The notes under the pieces are model-generated. The model saw only the letters and a program-made list of their open reading frames with translations, was not told where the DNA came from and made no database searches. From Nemophila menziesii (lineage: Eukaryota; Streptophyta; Magnoliopsida; Boraginales; Hydrophyllaceae): a stretch of 64,000 nucleotides of DNA. The translations under genes were made by a program, and so were the position numbers. Shown piece by piece: positions 33,074 through 47,206 of the stretch (positions are counted from its first letter, which is position 1; each line of letters starts with the position of its first letter). The stretch lies in NCBI GenBank assembly GCA_029959085.1, contig JARWIR010000003.1, positions 36,815,505 to 36,879,504 on the forward strand, read 5' to 3'.

Positions 33074-34596
33074 ATGGATAAGGAAGATGTTAATATTGTT
33101 AAGAAAAAGGAATCGGAAATTGATTTAACAAAGGTCGAAATAAAAAACGTCATAGCTCATGGCACTTACGGTACTGTTTATCGTGGAATATATGATGGCC
33201 AAGACGTTGCAGGTATGTAAATTCAACTCTCTCTCTGTCTCTCTATTTGTTAATCATATTCTATTAGCAATTTTACGCTATAATTGTGTTATTATGATGT
33301 ATGAAGCTTAATGAATATCTGAATAATTTGATGGACTTATATGTGTGTCTCTTTCGATTCAATTCTCACTAGTATGTAATTTTCTGCATTATAGTGAAAG
33401 TATTGGATTGGGGAGAGGAAGAGATTGCCACTGATGCTAGAACAACTGCACTTCGGACATCGTTTCGCCAGGAGATTGCAGTTTGGCAAAAACTTGACCA
33501 TCTAAATGTTACAAAGGTTCATCATCTCATATATTAATTTATTTTAATTCAAGGTAATAATATGTTATGTTTTTAACGTTTTCACAGTTTGTTGGAGCTT
33601 CTACGGGAACATCAAAGCTTAACATCCCTACAGATATTACTTCTAATGGTGGTCCTGCTAAAGCCTGTTGTGTTGTTTTAGAGTACCTAAACGGTGGGAC
33701 TCTGAAGAAATATTTGATTAGGCACATCAGAAAGAAACTCCCCTTTAAAATAGTGATTCAACTTGCTTTGCATCTTGCTAGAGGGTAAGTAAAGTTGAAC
33801 CTTAATTTCTCGCCTTTAATTAAAGAAAGACTTAGATTAATTTTGGGTTTTTATTGTGTTTGTTTTTTTTGCAGTTTAAGTTATCTTCATTCAAAATCGA
33901 TTGTGCATCGTGATGTAAAAACTGAGAATATGTTGCTGAATGCTCAACTAACGTTAAAGATTGCTGATTTTGGGGTTTCTCGAGTTGAAGCCCAAAATCC
34001 AAGAGACATGACCGAGCTAACTGGTACACTTGGATACATGGCTCCCGAGGTATATATAATAAAATCAGAATTCATGTTTTTACATTGAAAAATTCAGCTA
34101 AGGTTTATATTATATGTGGGACTAACAAGGAGTACTTTTTCTTTATATATCTATAGGTTCTTGATGGGAAGCCTTACAACCACAAGTGTGACGTTTATAG
34201 CTTTGCAATATGCTTATGGGAAATCTATTGTTGTGACATGCCTTATGCTGATCTTAGTATGTCCGAATTATCTTCAGCAGCTGCTCATAAGGTTTATTTC
34301 TTTTCCAAATAGTCTTTGTTGACGATTTTTTTTTTGATGTTTTTATTGGAATATTTTTTAAGATAAATTTGTTGTGGTACTTGCAGAAACTAAGACCAGA
34401 TATTCCAAGATGTTGTCCAAAATCATTGGCAAAGATTATGAAGAGATGTTGGGATGTAAATCCAGAAAAACGTCCTGATATGGATGAAGTAGTGAAAATG
34501 ATTGAAGCCATTGATACTAGCAAAGGTGGTGGTATGCTTCCCGAAGATCAAGCCCGTGGATGTTTCTCCTATTTCAGCAAACCCCGCGGTCCATGA
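33074..34596 (+). CDS. Raf-like protein kinase, intact (U3)
   Basis: Exons 33074-33212, 33395-33516, 33588-33784, 33875-34049, 34157-34291 and 34387-34596 encode the same 325-residue protein as U2. The exon 2 segment deleted in U1 is present, and the exon 5 Leu codon is TTA. As U3 shares most variants with U1, it shows what the U1 gene looked like before it was lost. Confidence 0.92.
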
Positions 34597-34898
34597 TTGA
34601 TCATTCTTCTTTTTTTCTGAATTGATCATTCAAACTCTAACGATTCTTTGTATCTGTAACTATCTGTAATTTTTCTTCCCGGCTCATTTATGGATTTGTC
34701 TTTGTACCATTGTTGTTAAAAACACTCGTTGTATTTCAATTGAATACTTCATTGCTTCTTGCCAATTGTATTTCAATTCTAAAATATATTACATTATTTA
34801 TTAATAAATTACTTTTAACTTTTGTATTGAATATGAATCAATTATCAAACCCACCTTATTAAAAAATTTAATTATAAAAAAACAAATTTCAATAAGTA
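34597..34898 (+). terminator. Kinase 3' UTR region (U3)
   Basis: AT-rich 3' flank with an AATAAA signal near 34803. No other gene is seen. Confidence 0.5.
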
Positions 34899-37800
34899 AA
34901 CACCTTATTGTTCTGGAACTGTGGTGGTGCTAATGGCGAAGGCTTCCGGCGCGCGTTCAGTGATTTGATTTTTCTACACAAACCTTTTATTGCGATTGTT
35001 GTCGAGACCAAGGCTTCGGAATTGGAGGCTACAAAGATTACCAAGTCTCTTAGAATGGAGAAATTTGTTCGTGTGGAAGCGGATGGCTTCTCAAGAGGAA
35101 TTTGGGTGCTTTGGAATCCCGACGGCTTTTCGATCCAAGTTTTATCGGTGTCTAAACAGGTAATCAACTTATATATCTCAAAAGTCTCATGTGTTTCTTG
35201 GATCCTTTCTGCAGTATACGCGAGTCCTACGGATTGGATTAGAGACTCGCTCTGGGAGGCGCTTGAGGATGCATCCACAACGATTAGCGTACCGTGGCTT
35301 GTGGTGGGAGATTTCAACCAGATAGGTGACGAAGTGGACCAACTTGGGGGAACAGAAGGTACTACCAGGTCTATGGTCAAGTTTGAAAGGTGTAGGGACT
35401 CTTGTGGTTTAGAAGACTTAGGTTTCGAGGGGCCGAGATATATGTGGAGTGATTCTTGGAATACGGGGATGAGGATTCTGAAACGGTTGGATAAAACGTA
35501 TGGAAATCAGTTTTGATGGGAAACTTTCGTTCTGTCAAGGGTAAAACATCTGCCGAGAGTTCACTCAGATCACGCTCCCATTCTGGTTGAGGTAGCTGCG
35601 CCCATTTCGCCAAGGGTTTCAAATGTCCGCTTCGGGTTCGAGTTTTCGTGGTGCCATCACGAAAGCTTCCTACCTTTAGTAGAGGGTAAATGGACTAAGG
35701 AAGGTGGTGGTCTAGGTGAGAACATTGCGGTGGGAGTTGGTAAAATGGAAGCGTGAGGTTTTTGATGATATAGTTAAACGGAAAAAAATAGACTTCTTGC
35801 ACGCAGAGCCATTACAAATATCTTATAACGTTTCGCTAGTTGAACTTGAGAAAATATTGCGAGAAGAATTTGAAAGCGTACTTGCACAAGAAGGGTGGTA
35901 TTGGTTTGATCGAGCACGAACGGAATGGGTCAATTTGGGCGAAAGAAATACGAAGTTCTGTCATAGAGCGGCGCAGATAAAATTGAGTAAGAACAGGGAC
36001 TTTCGAATTAAGAATAACATCCATGAGTGGATTGAGAATTTAGAGGAGGAGAAGGCATGAGTTAGAGACTTCTTCGATGGGCTGTTTGCGATTGAGGAGG
36101 TCACTTCGGATGTATTTGAGTTACCTAGACTACCTCACTTTTACACTGTGTGAAGTTGAATCACTTAGTGGTGGTATTTCGGATGAGGAAGTTTGTATTG
36201 CGGTGTTTCAGATGTCTCCACACAAAGCTCCTGGTCCGGATGGGATGATAGCCGGCTTATATCAACAGTGTTGGTCCATTGTGGGAAGTTCAGTATGTGA
36301 GATGATCTGACACGCGTTAGTGGTTGGTCACTTCCCGAAGGAGGTTCTTGGCACCCTAATTCATCTTATTCCGAAAGTGGGAGAGCTAGAATATACTACG
36401 CAGTTCAGACCTATCAGCCTGATAAATATGAGTTAGAAGATTTGTATGAAAGTGTTAGTTAATCGCTTAAGACCTTTGTTATCGGAGTATATTGGTCCTT
36501 ATAAGAGTAGTTTTCTCCCTAAACGGTCCAAAATTGATAATGTTGTACTTGTGAGTGAGGTTGATTACATGTTGCGACATTGTAAAGGGATGACGAGTTA
36601 TATGGCAATTAAAGTGGACTTAGCTAAGGCATACGTTAGGGTCAGATGAGACTTCATAAAGGATTCCTTGGAAACTCTAGGTGTACCTTCCACGTGGATA
36701 GCTGTGATCATAGCGGGAATGGAAGACAATTATCTACGTATTCTATGGCGTGGGGAGCGGATTAAACCAAAGAGAGGGATTCGAAAGGGCGATCCCATCT
36801 CACCGTACTTGTTCGTTATATGTATGGAGCGACTGTCACTTCTTATACAGAAACTAGTGGAAGAGGAGAGATGGAAACCCATTCGATTATAACTAAGGGG
36901 TCTCCTATATCTCATATTTTCTTTGCCAATGATCTCATATTATTTGCAGAGGCTTCCTCTCATAATGTTGATCTTTTGCAGGGCACTTTACTTACCTTTT
37001 GTCGGGATGCGGGACAATCAGTTAGCAGGGAAAAATAGATTATTTATTTTTAGAATAACATTGATGAGGACTTAGCTCTTGATATCACAAGGCGTGGTGG
37101 GTTCCAGAGAAGCGATTGTATTGGGAAATATTTGTGTGTCCCCGTCTTATCAGGGAGGAGGCCTAAGGGGTTTTATGGGGAGTTCATTAATGGACTTTGG
37201 GGTAAGTTGGATAAATGGAAAGGGAATTCTCTTTCGCTTGTGGGTCGTATTACATTGGCTCAATCAGTTTTGAGTGTCGCCAATGTATATCATGCAAGTG
37301 GAAAAGCTCCCCAATTACGTATGCCTTGAGATTGACAAGATTCGTCGTGAGTTTATTTGGGGGAACGCGTATGGTCAAAGACATATCAATTGGGTAGCTT
37401 GGAAGTGTGTTTGTAGGCCTAATAGAATGGGTGGACTGGGGTTTAGATTAGCGGAGGATATGAATAATGCACAACTCAGCAAATTGGGTTGGAAATTGGT
37501 TCATGATGGTTTTTCTTTGTGGCCAATTGTGATGCGGGAAAAATACATTAAATCGACAATTTTTTAATATGTTTTAAGACTTAATGATTCCCGAATGTGT
37601 AGAGCCATCGTGGAAGGTATTGTCGTAGTTATACGGGGATCCCGATGGCTCGTGCATAATGGGGATTCTGTGTCGTTTTGGATGGATGGATGGTTTGGTG
37701 AGACTCCATTGATAGGGCATGCACGGGGGGAGGTTGGCCCTTTTGAAAGACATAGAGCATTTAGTGAATTTATTAGTAGTGGTGGTGTTTGGATATGGGA

Positions 37801-38217
37801 TAGCTTTCAGCATTTACTCCCTTCCTCAAAACTTCTAGAGATTACTAGTGTAAGTCTTGCGAAGGGTGATTCTAGGCGTGATGAACTCTCATTGTTACGT
37901 GAAGTGCGAGGTGTTTACTCGGCTAAATCAGCGGTTTGGGACATAGATGAAACTGAGGTTAATTCGGAGGTCTATTGGAAGATATGGAAGATAAAATTCC
38001 CTCAACGAACTAGGGTGTTGGTGTGGGGAGCAGTTCAGGACAGGTTACCAACAAGAGGTAACCTAGCTAGGAAGAGTATGGAGGTACCAGTGGCTTGCCC
38101 GTTTTGTGAGGTGGTAATGGAGAGCTCAATCCATCTTTTTCGGGACTGGTCAATGGTGAGAGAAGTTTTGGTACTAATCCGAAGGGAAATGAGTAGAAAC
38201 TTCAATGGTGACATGGA
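34899..38217 (+). mobile_element. LINE-a 5' part (U3)
   Basis: Endonuclease, RT and zf-RVT as in U1, with the endonuclease ORF open at 34908-35516 and variant ERCRDSCG shared with U4. It ends at the hAT deletion junction 38217/38218, the same junction as in U1. FAND is retained in motif C. Confidence 0.9.
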
Positions 38218-38397
38218 ACTGATGTATAACTCACATAAGGTTATTGGCTAATTCATTGAATCAGTTAGAGTGGATTGTGGACTTCCACTCAAACTTAATT
38301 CATCTATTCCATAATAACCTACACAAGATAAAAAAATTCAAGTTAGATAGCAATAAAAATGTTCAAGTTAGTCTCGCAAATTGCAAAAAAATATTAG

Positions 38398-40462
38398 TTA
38401 GGTATTGAATTTACCCAATTTAGCTTCCAAGTCTTCCACAAGTTGTTTAGATGTTCCAAGATTAATTGGAAGAGAAGACCTGAGCCAATTTTGAGTACAA
38501 ATTAAAGCTTCAACTATTTTAGGGGACAATGAACTTCTGAATTGATCAAGTAATCTATGCACTTTCAGAAGCCACGGTTGAAACTGGAACAGCCAACACA
38601 TGTTTGGCTAGTTGGGACAACACTTTAAACCTCATAGAATTACTTTTCCACCAATGTAAAATGTCAAAATTAGAAGCCATCTCTTCTATATCTTCTTTTA
38701 GATACTTATCTAATTCAGATGCTTTAGAGGGGTGTTTCTCAGCCATGAAAGTTTGAAATCTACCACCAAGAACACAAGGAGTTTCAATTGTACTTGTAGT
38801 TGAACTTTCCACTTCACCACTAGATGAACTAGTAGGAGCAGCAGTTTTGTCATACACTTTAAACATCCTTGATAAAGCATCTCTAACCTTGGTAAGAAAT
38901 ATTTCACTTTCAGCTGATGTATACATAAAACTTAAATAGCATTGTAAGTATTGCATTTTTTCCCTTGGATTCAAAGCAACTGCCACATGGAGAATAATGT
39001 TGATACTATTAACTCCACAGTATATATTGAACTTTTTTTTCATCTCAGTTGCCATTTTACTAAGTACTGGATTTTCATTTGCACATAATTTTACTATTTT
39101 TTCCCAAATTCTCACTATTTCATCGAATAAGAGATTTGTTGTAACAAATAAGGTACCACTAAATTTCTTAGTGGAAATGTAGAACAATTTCAGAAACTCA
39201 ACAAAACACCTCACATTTTCCCAATCAATTAAGTTTGGAGGATTTCTTAAAGCATCTTTAAAGTGTGCAGTATAAGAAGAATCATCCACTTTTATTCGCG
39301 CAAATACGGTTTCGAATTTTTCAGCACACTCAAGCATTTTATAAGTAGAATTCCACCTTGTAGGGACATCAAGGCACAAGTTGGATTTACATTCAACCAC
39401 CACAAACTCACAAAACCTTTAAAAGCTCTAAATATTGCAGGAAAGCCTCTAACATATTTAACTGCATCTCGTATATTTTTGATACAAGCTTCTAACTCAA
39501 CCATACCCTCTTTTACAATAAGATTCAAAATGTGAGCGCAACACCTAACATGAAGAAATTCATGTTTAAGAAGAGATTTTGTTTTTTCCCCTGCAACTTT
39601 CACAAAATACTTAATTGCCACAATGTTAGAAGAAGCATTATCAACTGTCAAAGTAAGATATGAATTGATATTCCAATCCAAAAGAATTGCTTCTACTTTT
39701 CTACGAATTGTTTCACCTTTATGATCCTCAACTTTACAAAACCCTATGACTCTTTTATTTTATTTCCAATTTGAATCCACATAATGGGCAGTCGAACACA
39801 TATAATTCAAGTTTTGATTAGAGGTCCATGTATCAGTGGTCATATTAATTGTCATATTTTTCAACTCTTTTTTCAACTTAAGCTTTTCTTCTTCATATAT
39901 AGTCATACACTTTCGCATAATGGTCGTTCTATATGGTATAGTTTTATACTTGGGTTGCATTATTTTACAAAAAAATTTAAAACCAATGCCTTCCACAAAT
40001 CTAAAACTTAACTCATCTATAATGACCAATTGAGCTAGGGCCTTAGTACAAGCTTCAATAGAAAACACATAAGTTCCAACTACATTCTTTCCTTCATCAG
40101 ATTTCGAGAAATTTAACAAAGTTTAGCCATCTTCTGTTGGAGGATAAAAGGGATATTTTGTGCATCTTTTAAGCTTAATGTGATTATTCATATTAGTTGT
40201 ACCATGCTTTCTAGTATTAGCTGCATATGAATGTTCACAATATTTACAAACTGATCTTATACTACCATCTTCATAAGTAATAACTTCAAAGTGTTTCCAA
40301 CAATTAGAGGTTTTTTTTTATCTTTTTAGGGATATGTGGTAAACTACTAGAGGGGCGAGTGTTAAGAGTATCAGAAGAGTTACCAACAGGTGTTTGATCA
40401 ATACCTTGAGTGGGTTGTATAGTAAGATCAATGATGGAATCAGAATCATCCTCCATACTCAT
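38398..40462 (-). pseudogene. hAT transposase, degenerate (h4)
   Basis: Common lesions plus 9 T in the BED run near 40311. It has the U2-type BED residues CTKYPF and ITYED, and HRLLDQF at the C-terminus. Confidence 0.88.
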
Positions 40463-40969
40463 TAATCTGCAAAACAAAACAAACAAATCAAAAATTAATT
40501 AGTAATAATCATAAACTATAAAAATAAATCAATCTATTTTTGAAAATCATTTACAATAACCTAGATCTTCAAATTGATTACAAGAATTGAAGAAAAGAAG
40601 AATGATCAAAGAGATTGAAGATTCATACCTGGGAAAGGGGGCTTTGAAGAACACGAAACCCTATATCGGCCTTTTATACAAATCCAGAAAACCTCACATA
40701 ACAATATCTCATTAACCATATCATAAAAAGTATTAACCATGGCTTAATCGATTCACCATGGTAAGCTTGTACATCGGAGGCGATAGACATCATGAGAGAA
40801 GTCATGAACTATAAATGCGGACCTCAAAGGTTGTTTTAAAACCATCTAAATAATTAATGCGGAGTACAAAAGGAGCCTTGGAGAGAGACGGCGATGGATG
40901 GGTGCAGGGATGGGTTTCAGAGAGTAGCGAAGAGAGAAGGTGAAAAGGCTAGGGTTTAGCCCCGTTTTC

Positions 40970-40971
<2 letters not shown>

Positions 40972-41027
<56 letters not shown>
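40972..41027. repeat. (GA)n microsatellite in hAT h4
   Basis: About 28 GA units. Confidence 0.98.
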
Positions 41028-41033
<6 letters not shown>

Positions 41034-41303
41034 GTGTGAAAGAAGTCAGAAATAAGGTGGGTTATGTTTACCCACCTCTTTTATATTACATATATAAAAA
41101 AAATAAGTAATGGGCTGTTTTTGCGGGTTGGACCGGGTACCCGCGGTTTGGCCTTTTCACAAACCGAGAACCAACCCATATCCACCAAAAAAATTATTTT
41201 TGGCCCATCCCAACCCATGGTTTGTGCGGGTTGGTTTTTTCGGGTTGGGTTGGGTCGGTTTCGTGCGGTTTTGTGGTTTCGTGGTTTTTCGTGTGCATCC
41301 CTA

Positions 41304-42484
41304 GTAGCAGCTAGCCTTCTTCCCAGGCGCTGCATAGTGGATACTCGGGTTTACAGCAAGATGGAGGGGTGATCTGCAACATCACCAGGTCGCGCAGCAG
41401 CGCCTCGAAGTCAGACAGCTGCAGATAGGAGTAGCCACGGTGAAACAGGTACAGTCCATTAATTGTTTAGTCTCACGATCTTTTGGCTTGGATGGAACAG
41501 GTGTGGGTTTGCAGCATCATTTGTAGGGTCTCACTGAACAGCGCAGACCAGCTATGGGGGATCGGATGAACTCAATTCGTTACCACGAAGAGCTTAATAG
41601 TTCTGTTGCAAATTTTGCAGAAGAGGAGGACCTTTCAGGGCCAGATCTGCCACTGTCCGATGTCCAGTGGTGGTCAAAGAATTTATCTGCTAAAGGTCTC
41701 TTTGTCGGGGTCACATGAGATGCATTTTTTGGGTCCCTTATTAAGGTAATATGGCGAGCGTGTAACGATATTGTATTCAGTAGTGGAGGTATCCCCTACC
41801 GGGAAAGATATATTGCGTAGTGCCCGTTTCTTAGCACATACTTATGCAAAGGCTTAGGGGAATATCCCTGGAACTGTTTCAGTTAATAAAGGATCTACTA
41901 GCCTCATTGGATGGTGTAAACTGGTCAAAGGGGTGAAATTGAATACAAATGGAAGTTGTAATAGGTGGCGCAAGGAAAGTGGTGGTGGCGGTGTAATTGG
42001 AGATAGTGACGGAATATGGATCAGGGGTTTTCGATGAAAATTTGCCATGATTAACCGTTTGTTATGAATTGATTGCGCTCTATGAAGGCCTTAGAATGGT
42101 TGAAGGAATGCCTCTTAAGGAGATTATTATCGAAGTAGATTCTTGGAAAGTGGTGGAGATATTATGTAGTGTGGGCAGGGACAAGGGGCCAGCAGCATTC
42201 TGGATTGGGAAAATTCGTGAAATCTTGAAGAGGAATAGTTCGTTCGTCCTTAGAAGTTTTTATCGAAAGGCTGACTTTTGTGCGGATAGGCTAGCTCATT
42301 TGGGTTTGAAGCAAACAGACATCTATCGCTCCCTTAAGGATCCTCCTAAGGAAATTTGGAAGTATCTCACACGCGATCGGATGGGATGGAAGACGCCTAG
42401 AGATGTTTTTAGTCCCTGAGTGTTAGATGATTTGTTAGCCTAGTATTCCACGATCCTATTGGATCTCCACTGTAACAAAAAAAA
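41304..42484 (+). mobile_element. LINE-a 3' part with RNase H-like domain (U4)
   Basis: From the target duplication to poly(A) at 42477-42484, with the TTTGGAAATCACG variant after it, as in U2. The RNase H-like ORF is 42069-42419. A unique TGA early in this part (GGGGTGATCTGC near 41370) replaces GGGGCGATC. Confidence 0.85.
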
Positions 42485-42789
42485 CTTTTTGTTTGGAAAT
42501 CACGTTTTTATCGGTGGTTACTATTGTACTATATGCAGTGTACGGATGCGGGATGGCAAAAAAATGGTATCATTTCAAAATTAGTTTATTCATGATAGGT
42601 CATATGAAATGTTAAGAACAAGTACATTATGTAAAATATGTCTATACATGTTAGCAATGTTCTTCTGTCTCTTAATTGTATGTTATTCTATTTTTATGAG
42701 CATGTTTCGGGTGATGGTCGAAATCTGTATACGCTACAGACCCATGACATTCTATCTATTAATGCTAGTGATTCTAATGTGTCTATTTG
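42485..42789. other. Spacer between LINE-a tail and LINE-b (U4)
   Basis: Unassigned AT-rich spacer, U2-type variants plus one private base (TTTTTATGAGC). Confidence 0.5.
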
Positions 42790-43321
42790 GTCATCTTCCT
42801 TCGGGTCTGAATGATACACTTATTCACCTTATTCCAAAAGTGTCAGATCCGAACCAGGTACGTTTATATCGCCCGATTAGCCTTATTAATTGTCATGTTA
42901 AGTTTATTATGAAGGCCATGGTCAATAGACTCATGCCTATTCTGTCTAACATTATTGGCCCGTGCCAAAGTAGTTTCTTACCAGGTCGCTCTACGGTGGA
43001 TAATGTTGTGCTGTTGCGCGAAGTGGATCACAAGATGCGTCACTAGCAAGGAAGGAACGGAATAATGGCCGTTAAAATCGACCTCGCAAAAGCTTATGAC
43101 AAGATCAGATGGGAATTCATCGAAGAGACAATCCAACATTTTGGGTTTCTGGAAAAGTGGATAAAGTTGATTATGTCAAGTATGAAGGAAAACGAGATGC
43201 GGGTTTTATGGAATGGGGAGCCGTTGCAACCGTTTATGCCTTACAGGGGTATTCGGCAAGGGGATCCCTTATCCCCGTACCTATTTGTCATGTGTATGGA
43301 AAGATTATCTATATTAATTAA

Positions 43322-43521
43322 GAAGCTTTGTAGCTCGGGAAGGTGGTAGGAGGTTCAGATTGGTCGTGGGGGTCCCAAATTGTCTCACTTATTTTTCGCG
43401 GATGATCTAATCCTTTTTGGTGAAGCTTTGTAGCTCGGGAAGGTGGTAGGAGGTTCAGATTGGTCGTGGGGGTCCCAAATTGTCTCACTTATTTTTCGCG
43501 GATGATCTAATCCTTTTTGGT
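43322..43521 (+). repeat. 100-bp tandem duplication in LINE-b (U4)
   Basis: Identical copies lie at 43322-43421 and 43422-43521. Confidence 0.97.
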
Positions 43522-44480
43522 GAAGCTTCTCTTTTGCAGGTGCATATAATACAAGAGGCGGTGGAGTTGTTTTGCAATGAAGCGGGTCAGACCATTAGTG
43601 CGGAGAAGTCGCTGATTTATTTCTCCTCAAATGTTCCGGAAACACTTCAGAAGGAGCTAACATTAGCAAGTGGTTTCTGCCATAGTAGCTCGTTTGGCTC
43701 GTACTTGGGTGTCCCCATCTTATCTGGTAGACTTCCTAAGGGTTTTTATAAAGGGATATTAGAAAAAATGAGAGGCAAGTTAGCGGCGTGGAAGACAAAG
43801 ACTCTATCTCTAGGCGGCCGTATCACGCTAGCCCAGTCTTAAACGCAATGCTGGTTTACCAAATGCAATTTATGAAGCTACCCAAGTATGTATGTAAAGA
43901 GATTGATAGAGTGGTCCGAAATTTTATCTGGGGTACCTCAGATCCAGAGAGAAAGATACAGTGGGTTGCGTGGGAACAAATTTGTAAACAAAAAAAAATT
44001 GGTGGTCTTGGAATAAGAAGCGCAGAAATGTATAATTTGGCTTTGCTTGCTAAGCTTGGTTGGAGAATTTTTATTGGAGACGAATCGGTAGCGTGGGTCC
44101 AAATATTCAGAAACAAATATTTCAAAAACGGGGTCCTTAATCGTATATTGAATGGGAGTGAGTCAAGTGTCTGTAAAGCAATTGTTGTGGGGGTAAATGC
44201 TATTCTAGATGGTATTGCGGAGCAAAGGGTTGAGGGTGGACCGAGCGTAAGGTGGAACTTTCATAGTTCGGGGTCTTTTACCGTCAAGCCGGCTTTTATG
44301 ATGTTTGACGAGCGAGAAGAGGATACGCCTTCGTAGTCTCTGCAGAACGAATCTTACTTATTTATTAAAACTTGCATACGATCTGTATACTTGCAGAACC
44401 GTGCTAGATTAGGGTGACTAATTGCACTTATTTATATTCTAATTTTATCACACCCTAGTCGACACCAGGGCATTATCAAG

Positions 44481-45071
44481 ATGGCCTCGAATATATTGGT
44501 TAATTGGGTTAAGCCATGTGATGGAGACAAATTAAACATTGATGGAAGTTTTATTTTTGAAAAGAAGATGGCCGGTATTGGTGGCATCTTGAGGGACAGG
44601 TATGGGTCGTGTATTGCTGGATTTATGGGACCTTGTCTCGTTGATTCTCCTTTCATTTATGAACTTTTTGCATTACTTTTTGGTCTTAAATGGGTTTTGT
44701 GCAATGGTTATGTCGAAATGATGATCGAAACAGATTCGAAGGAACTCCACGCGCTAGTGAAGGACGGTGAGAGTTCAATTCACTATGAGAGGGGCTCGGG
44801 GAAGTTCCACGCGCTAGTGAAGGGCGGTGGGAACTTAGGTAGCCGCCATGTTTCAATTATAGGAGAATGTTGTGCAATCTTGAAGAGACACCCAAAGCTC
44901 GAGCTATGTCATGTGTTCCGGGAAGCTAACTTTTGCGCAGATAAACTAGCAAAAGAAGGTGCGAAGATGCATTCTCAGCCTATTGTTTTTACGGACCCCC
45001 CTGATTACCTGTGGAACTATATTACGAGAGATAGAAGTGAGTGCGCGACTGCTAGAGTCGTGCTAGATTAA
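44481..45071 (+). CDS. LINE-b RNase H ORF, 196 residues (U4)
   Basis: The protein is the same as in U2, with all four acidic positions present, including CADK, and the IHYERGSGKF variant. Confidence 0.7.
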   Translation: MASNILVNWVKPCDGDKLNIDGSFIFEKKMAGIGGILRDRYGSCIAGFMGPCLVDSPFIYELFALLFGLKWVLCNGYVEMMIETDSKELHALVKDGESSIHYERGSGKFHALVKGGGNLGSRHVSIIGECCAILKRHPKLELCHVFREANFCADKLAKEGAKMHSQPIVFTDPPDYLWNYITRDRSECATARVVLD

Positions 45072-45147
45072 TAAGAACTCGTGTTCTATTTGTAATGTTT
45101 TGTTCTTAACGGCTCTTTTATGAGTTTCCTATGTATGAAAAAAAAAA

Positions 45148-45684
45148 TTATAAGGAATTAGATAATTAAAAGTAGGAGCAATAGTGGAATAAGTTAAAAA
45201 AAAAAAAAAAAAAGGACTTTATAGAGAGTTAAAAAAAAAAATTAGACTTCCTAAAAGATAGGTTATACGTATTTGAACTTAATAAATTAATAACTTAATA
45301 TATAATTCATTTTTATTTAATTAACTAAAATAGTTAATAATAATAATTTTTGTTATTTGAGTTTAATCAGCATTATTTTATTTATTTTTGAATTAGGGAT
45401 TAATAAAGAAACTAAACTAAACTAAAATTTGATTCTTGGTTTTTTTTTTTTTTTTTTATCGTTCTAACTTTGCAGGTTGACATTATATTATATATTTTGA
45501 AAGGATGGTAATTCACTAATCAATAAAAGTGATTGTATTGTAACAGGACTCTACCACTATCAGCTATATAAACAACCTCGGTTACTTGATTCTTCTTACA
45601 CCATTAAATCCCCTCAGAAGATATCTAGTTATCGATTCTTCTTACACCATTAAATAATCTATCTCATCTAACAAAGTTCAGAAC
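45148..45684 (+). promoter_or_regulatory. Kinase upstream region and 5' UTR (U4)
   Basis: AT-rich, with the longest A-run of the five units near 45197. TATA box TATATAAA at 45565-45572. Confidence 0.65.
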
Positions 45685-47206
45685 ATGGATAAGGAAGATG
45701 TTAATATTGTTAAGAAAAAGGAATCGGAAATTGATTTAACAAAGGTCGAAATAAAAAACGTCATAGCTCATGGCACTTACGGTACTGTTTATCGTGGAAT
45801 ATATGATGGCCAAGACGTTGCAGGTACGTAAATTCAACTCTCTCTCTGTCTCTCTATTTGTTAATCATATTCTATTAGCAATTTTACGCTATAATTGTGT
45901 TATTATGATGTATGAAGCTTAATGAATATCTGAATAATTTGATGGACTTATATGTGTGTCTCTTTCGATTCAATTCTCACTAGTATGTAATTTTCTGCAT
46001 TATAGTGAAAGTATTGGATTGGGGAGAGGAAGAGATTGCCACTGATGCTAGAACAACTGCACTTCGGACATCGTTTCGCCAGGAGATTGCAGTTTGGCAA
46101 AAACTTGACCATCTAAATGTTACAAAGGTTCATCATCTCATATATTAATTTATTTTAATTCAAGGTAATAATATGTTATGTTTTTAACGTTTTCACAGTT
46201 TGTTGGAGCTTCTACGGGAACATCAAAGCTTAACATCCCTACAGATATTACTTCTAATGGTGGTCCTGCTAAAGCCTGTTGTGTTGTTTTAGAGTACCTA
46301 AACGGTGGGACTCTGAAGAAATATTTGATTAGGCACATCAGAAAGAAACTCCCCTTTAAAATAGTGATTCAACTTGCTTTGCATCTTGCTAGAGGGTAAG
46401 TAAAGTTGAACCTTAATTTCTCGCCTTTAATTAAAGAAAGACTTAGATTAATTTTGGGTTTTTATTGTGTTTGTTTTTTTTGCAGTTTAAGTTATCTTCA
46501 TTCAAAATCGATTGTGCATCGTGATGTAAAAACTGAGAATATGTTGCTGAATGCTCAACTAACGTTAAAGATTGCTGATTTTGGGGTTTCTCGAGTTGAA
46601 GCCCAAAATCCAAGAGACATGACCGAGCTAACTGGTACACTTGGATACATGGCTCCCGAGGTATATATAATAAAATCAGAATTCATGTTTTTACATTGAA
46701 AAATTCAGCTAAGGTTTATATTATATGTGGGACTAACAAGGAGTACTTTTTCTTTATATATCTATAGGTTCTTGATGGGAAGCCTTACAACCACAAGTGT
46801 GACGTTTATAGCTTTGCAATATGCTTATGGGAAATCTATTGTTGTGACATGCCTTATGCTGATCTTAGTATGTCCGAATTATCTTCAGCAGCTGCTCATA
46901 AGGTTTATTTCTTTTCCAAATAGTCTTTGTTGACGATTTTTTTTTGATGTTTTTATTGGAATATTTTTTAAGATAAATTTGTTGTGGTACTTGCAGAAAC
47001 TAAGACCAGATATTCCAAGATGTTGTCCAAAATCATTGGCAAAGATTATGAAGAGATGTTGGGATGTAAATCCAGAAAAACGTCCTGATATGGATGAAGT
47101 AGTGAAAATGATTGAAGCCATTGATACTAGCAAAGGTGGTGGTATGCTTCCCGAAGATCAAGCCCGTGGATGTTTCTCCTATTTCAGCAAACCCCGCGGT
47201 CCATGA
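45685..47206 (+). CDS. Raf-like protein kinase, intact (U4)
   Basis: Exons 45685-45823, 46006-46127, 46199-46395, 46486-46660, 46768-46902 and 46997-47206 encode the same 325 residues. The first intron begins GTACGT rather than GTATGT; both are acceptable plant donors. Intron 5 has one T fewer than in U1-U3. Confidence 0.92.

Larger units (their letters stand above)
38218..41303 (-). mobile_element. hAT transposon h4 lacking its left end (U4)
   Basis: This has the same deletion as h2, joining LINE-a sequence GACATGGA to hAT-internal ACTGATGTATAAC. The right terminus ends at 41303, followed by GTAGCAGC at 41304-41311. The shared junction means h2 and h4 descend from one deleted copy. Confidence 0.92.
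42790..45147 (+). mobile_element. LINE-b, truncated (U4)
   Basis: TAG after HKMRH (43044-43046), AYDK motif A, RNFIWGTSD and KQKK variants as in U2. Poly(A) is at 45138-45147. Confidence 0.88.
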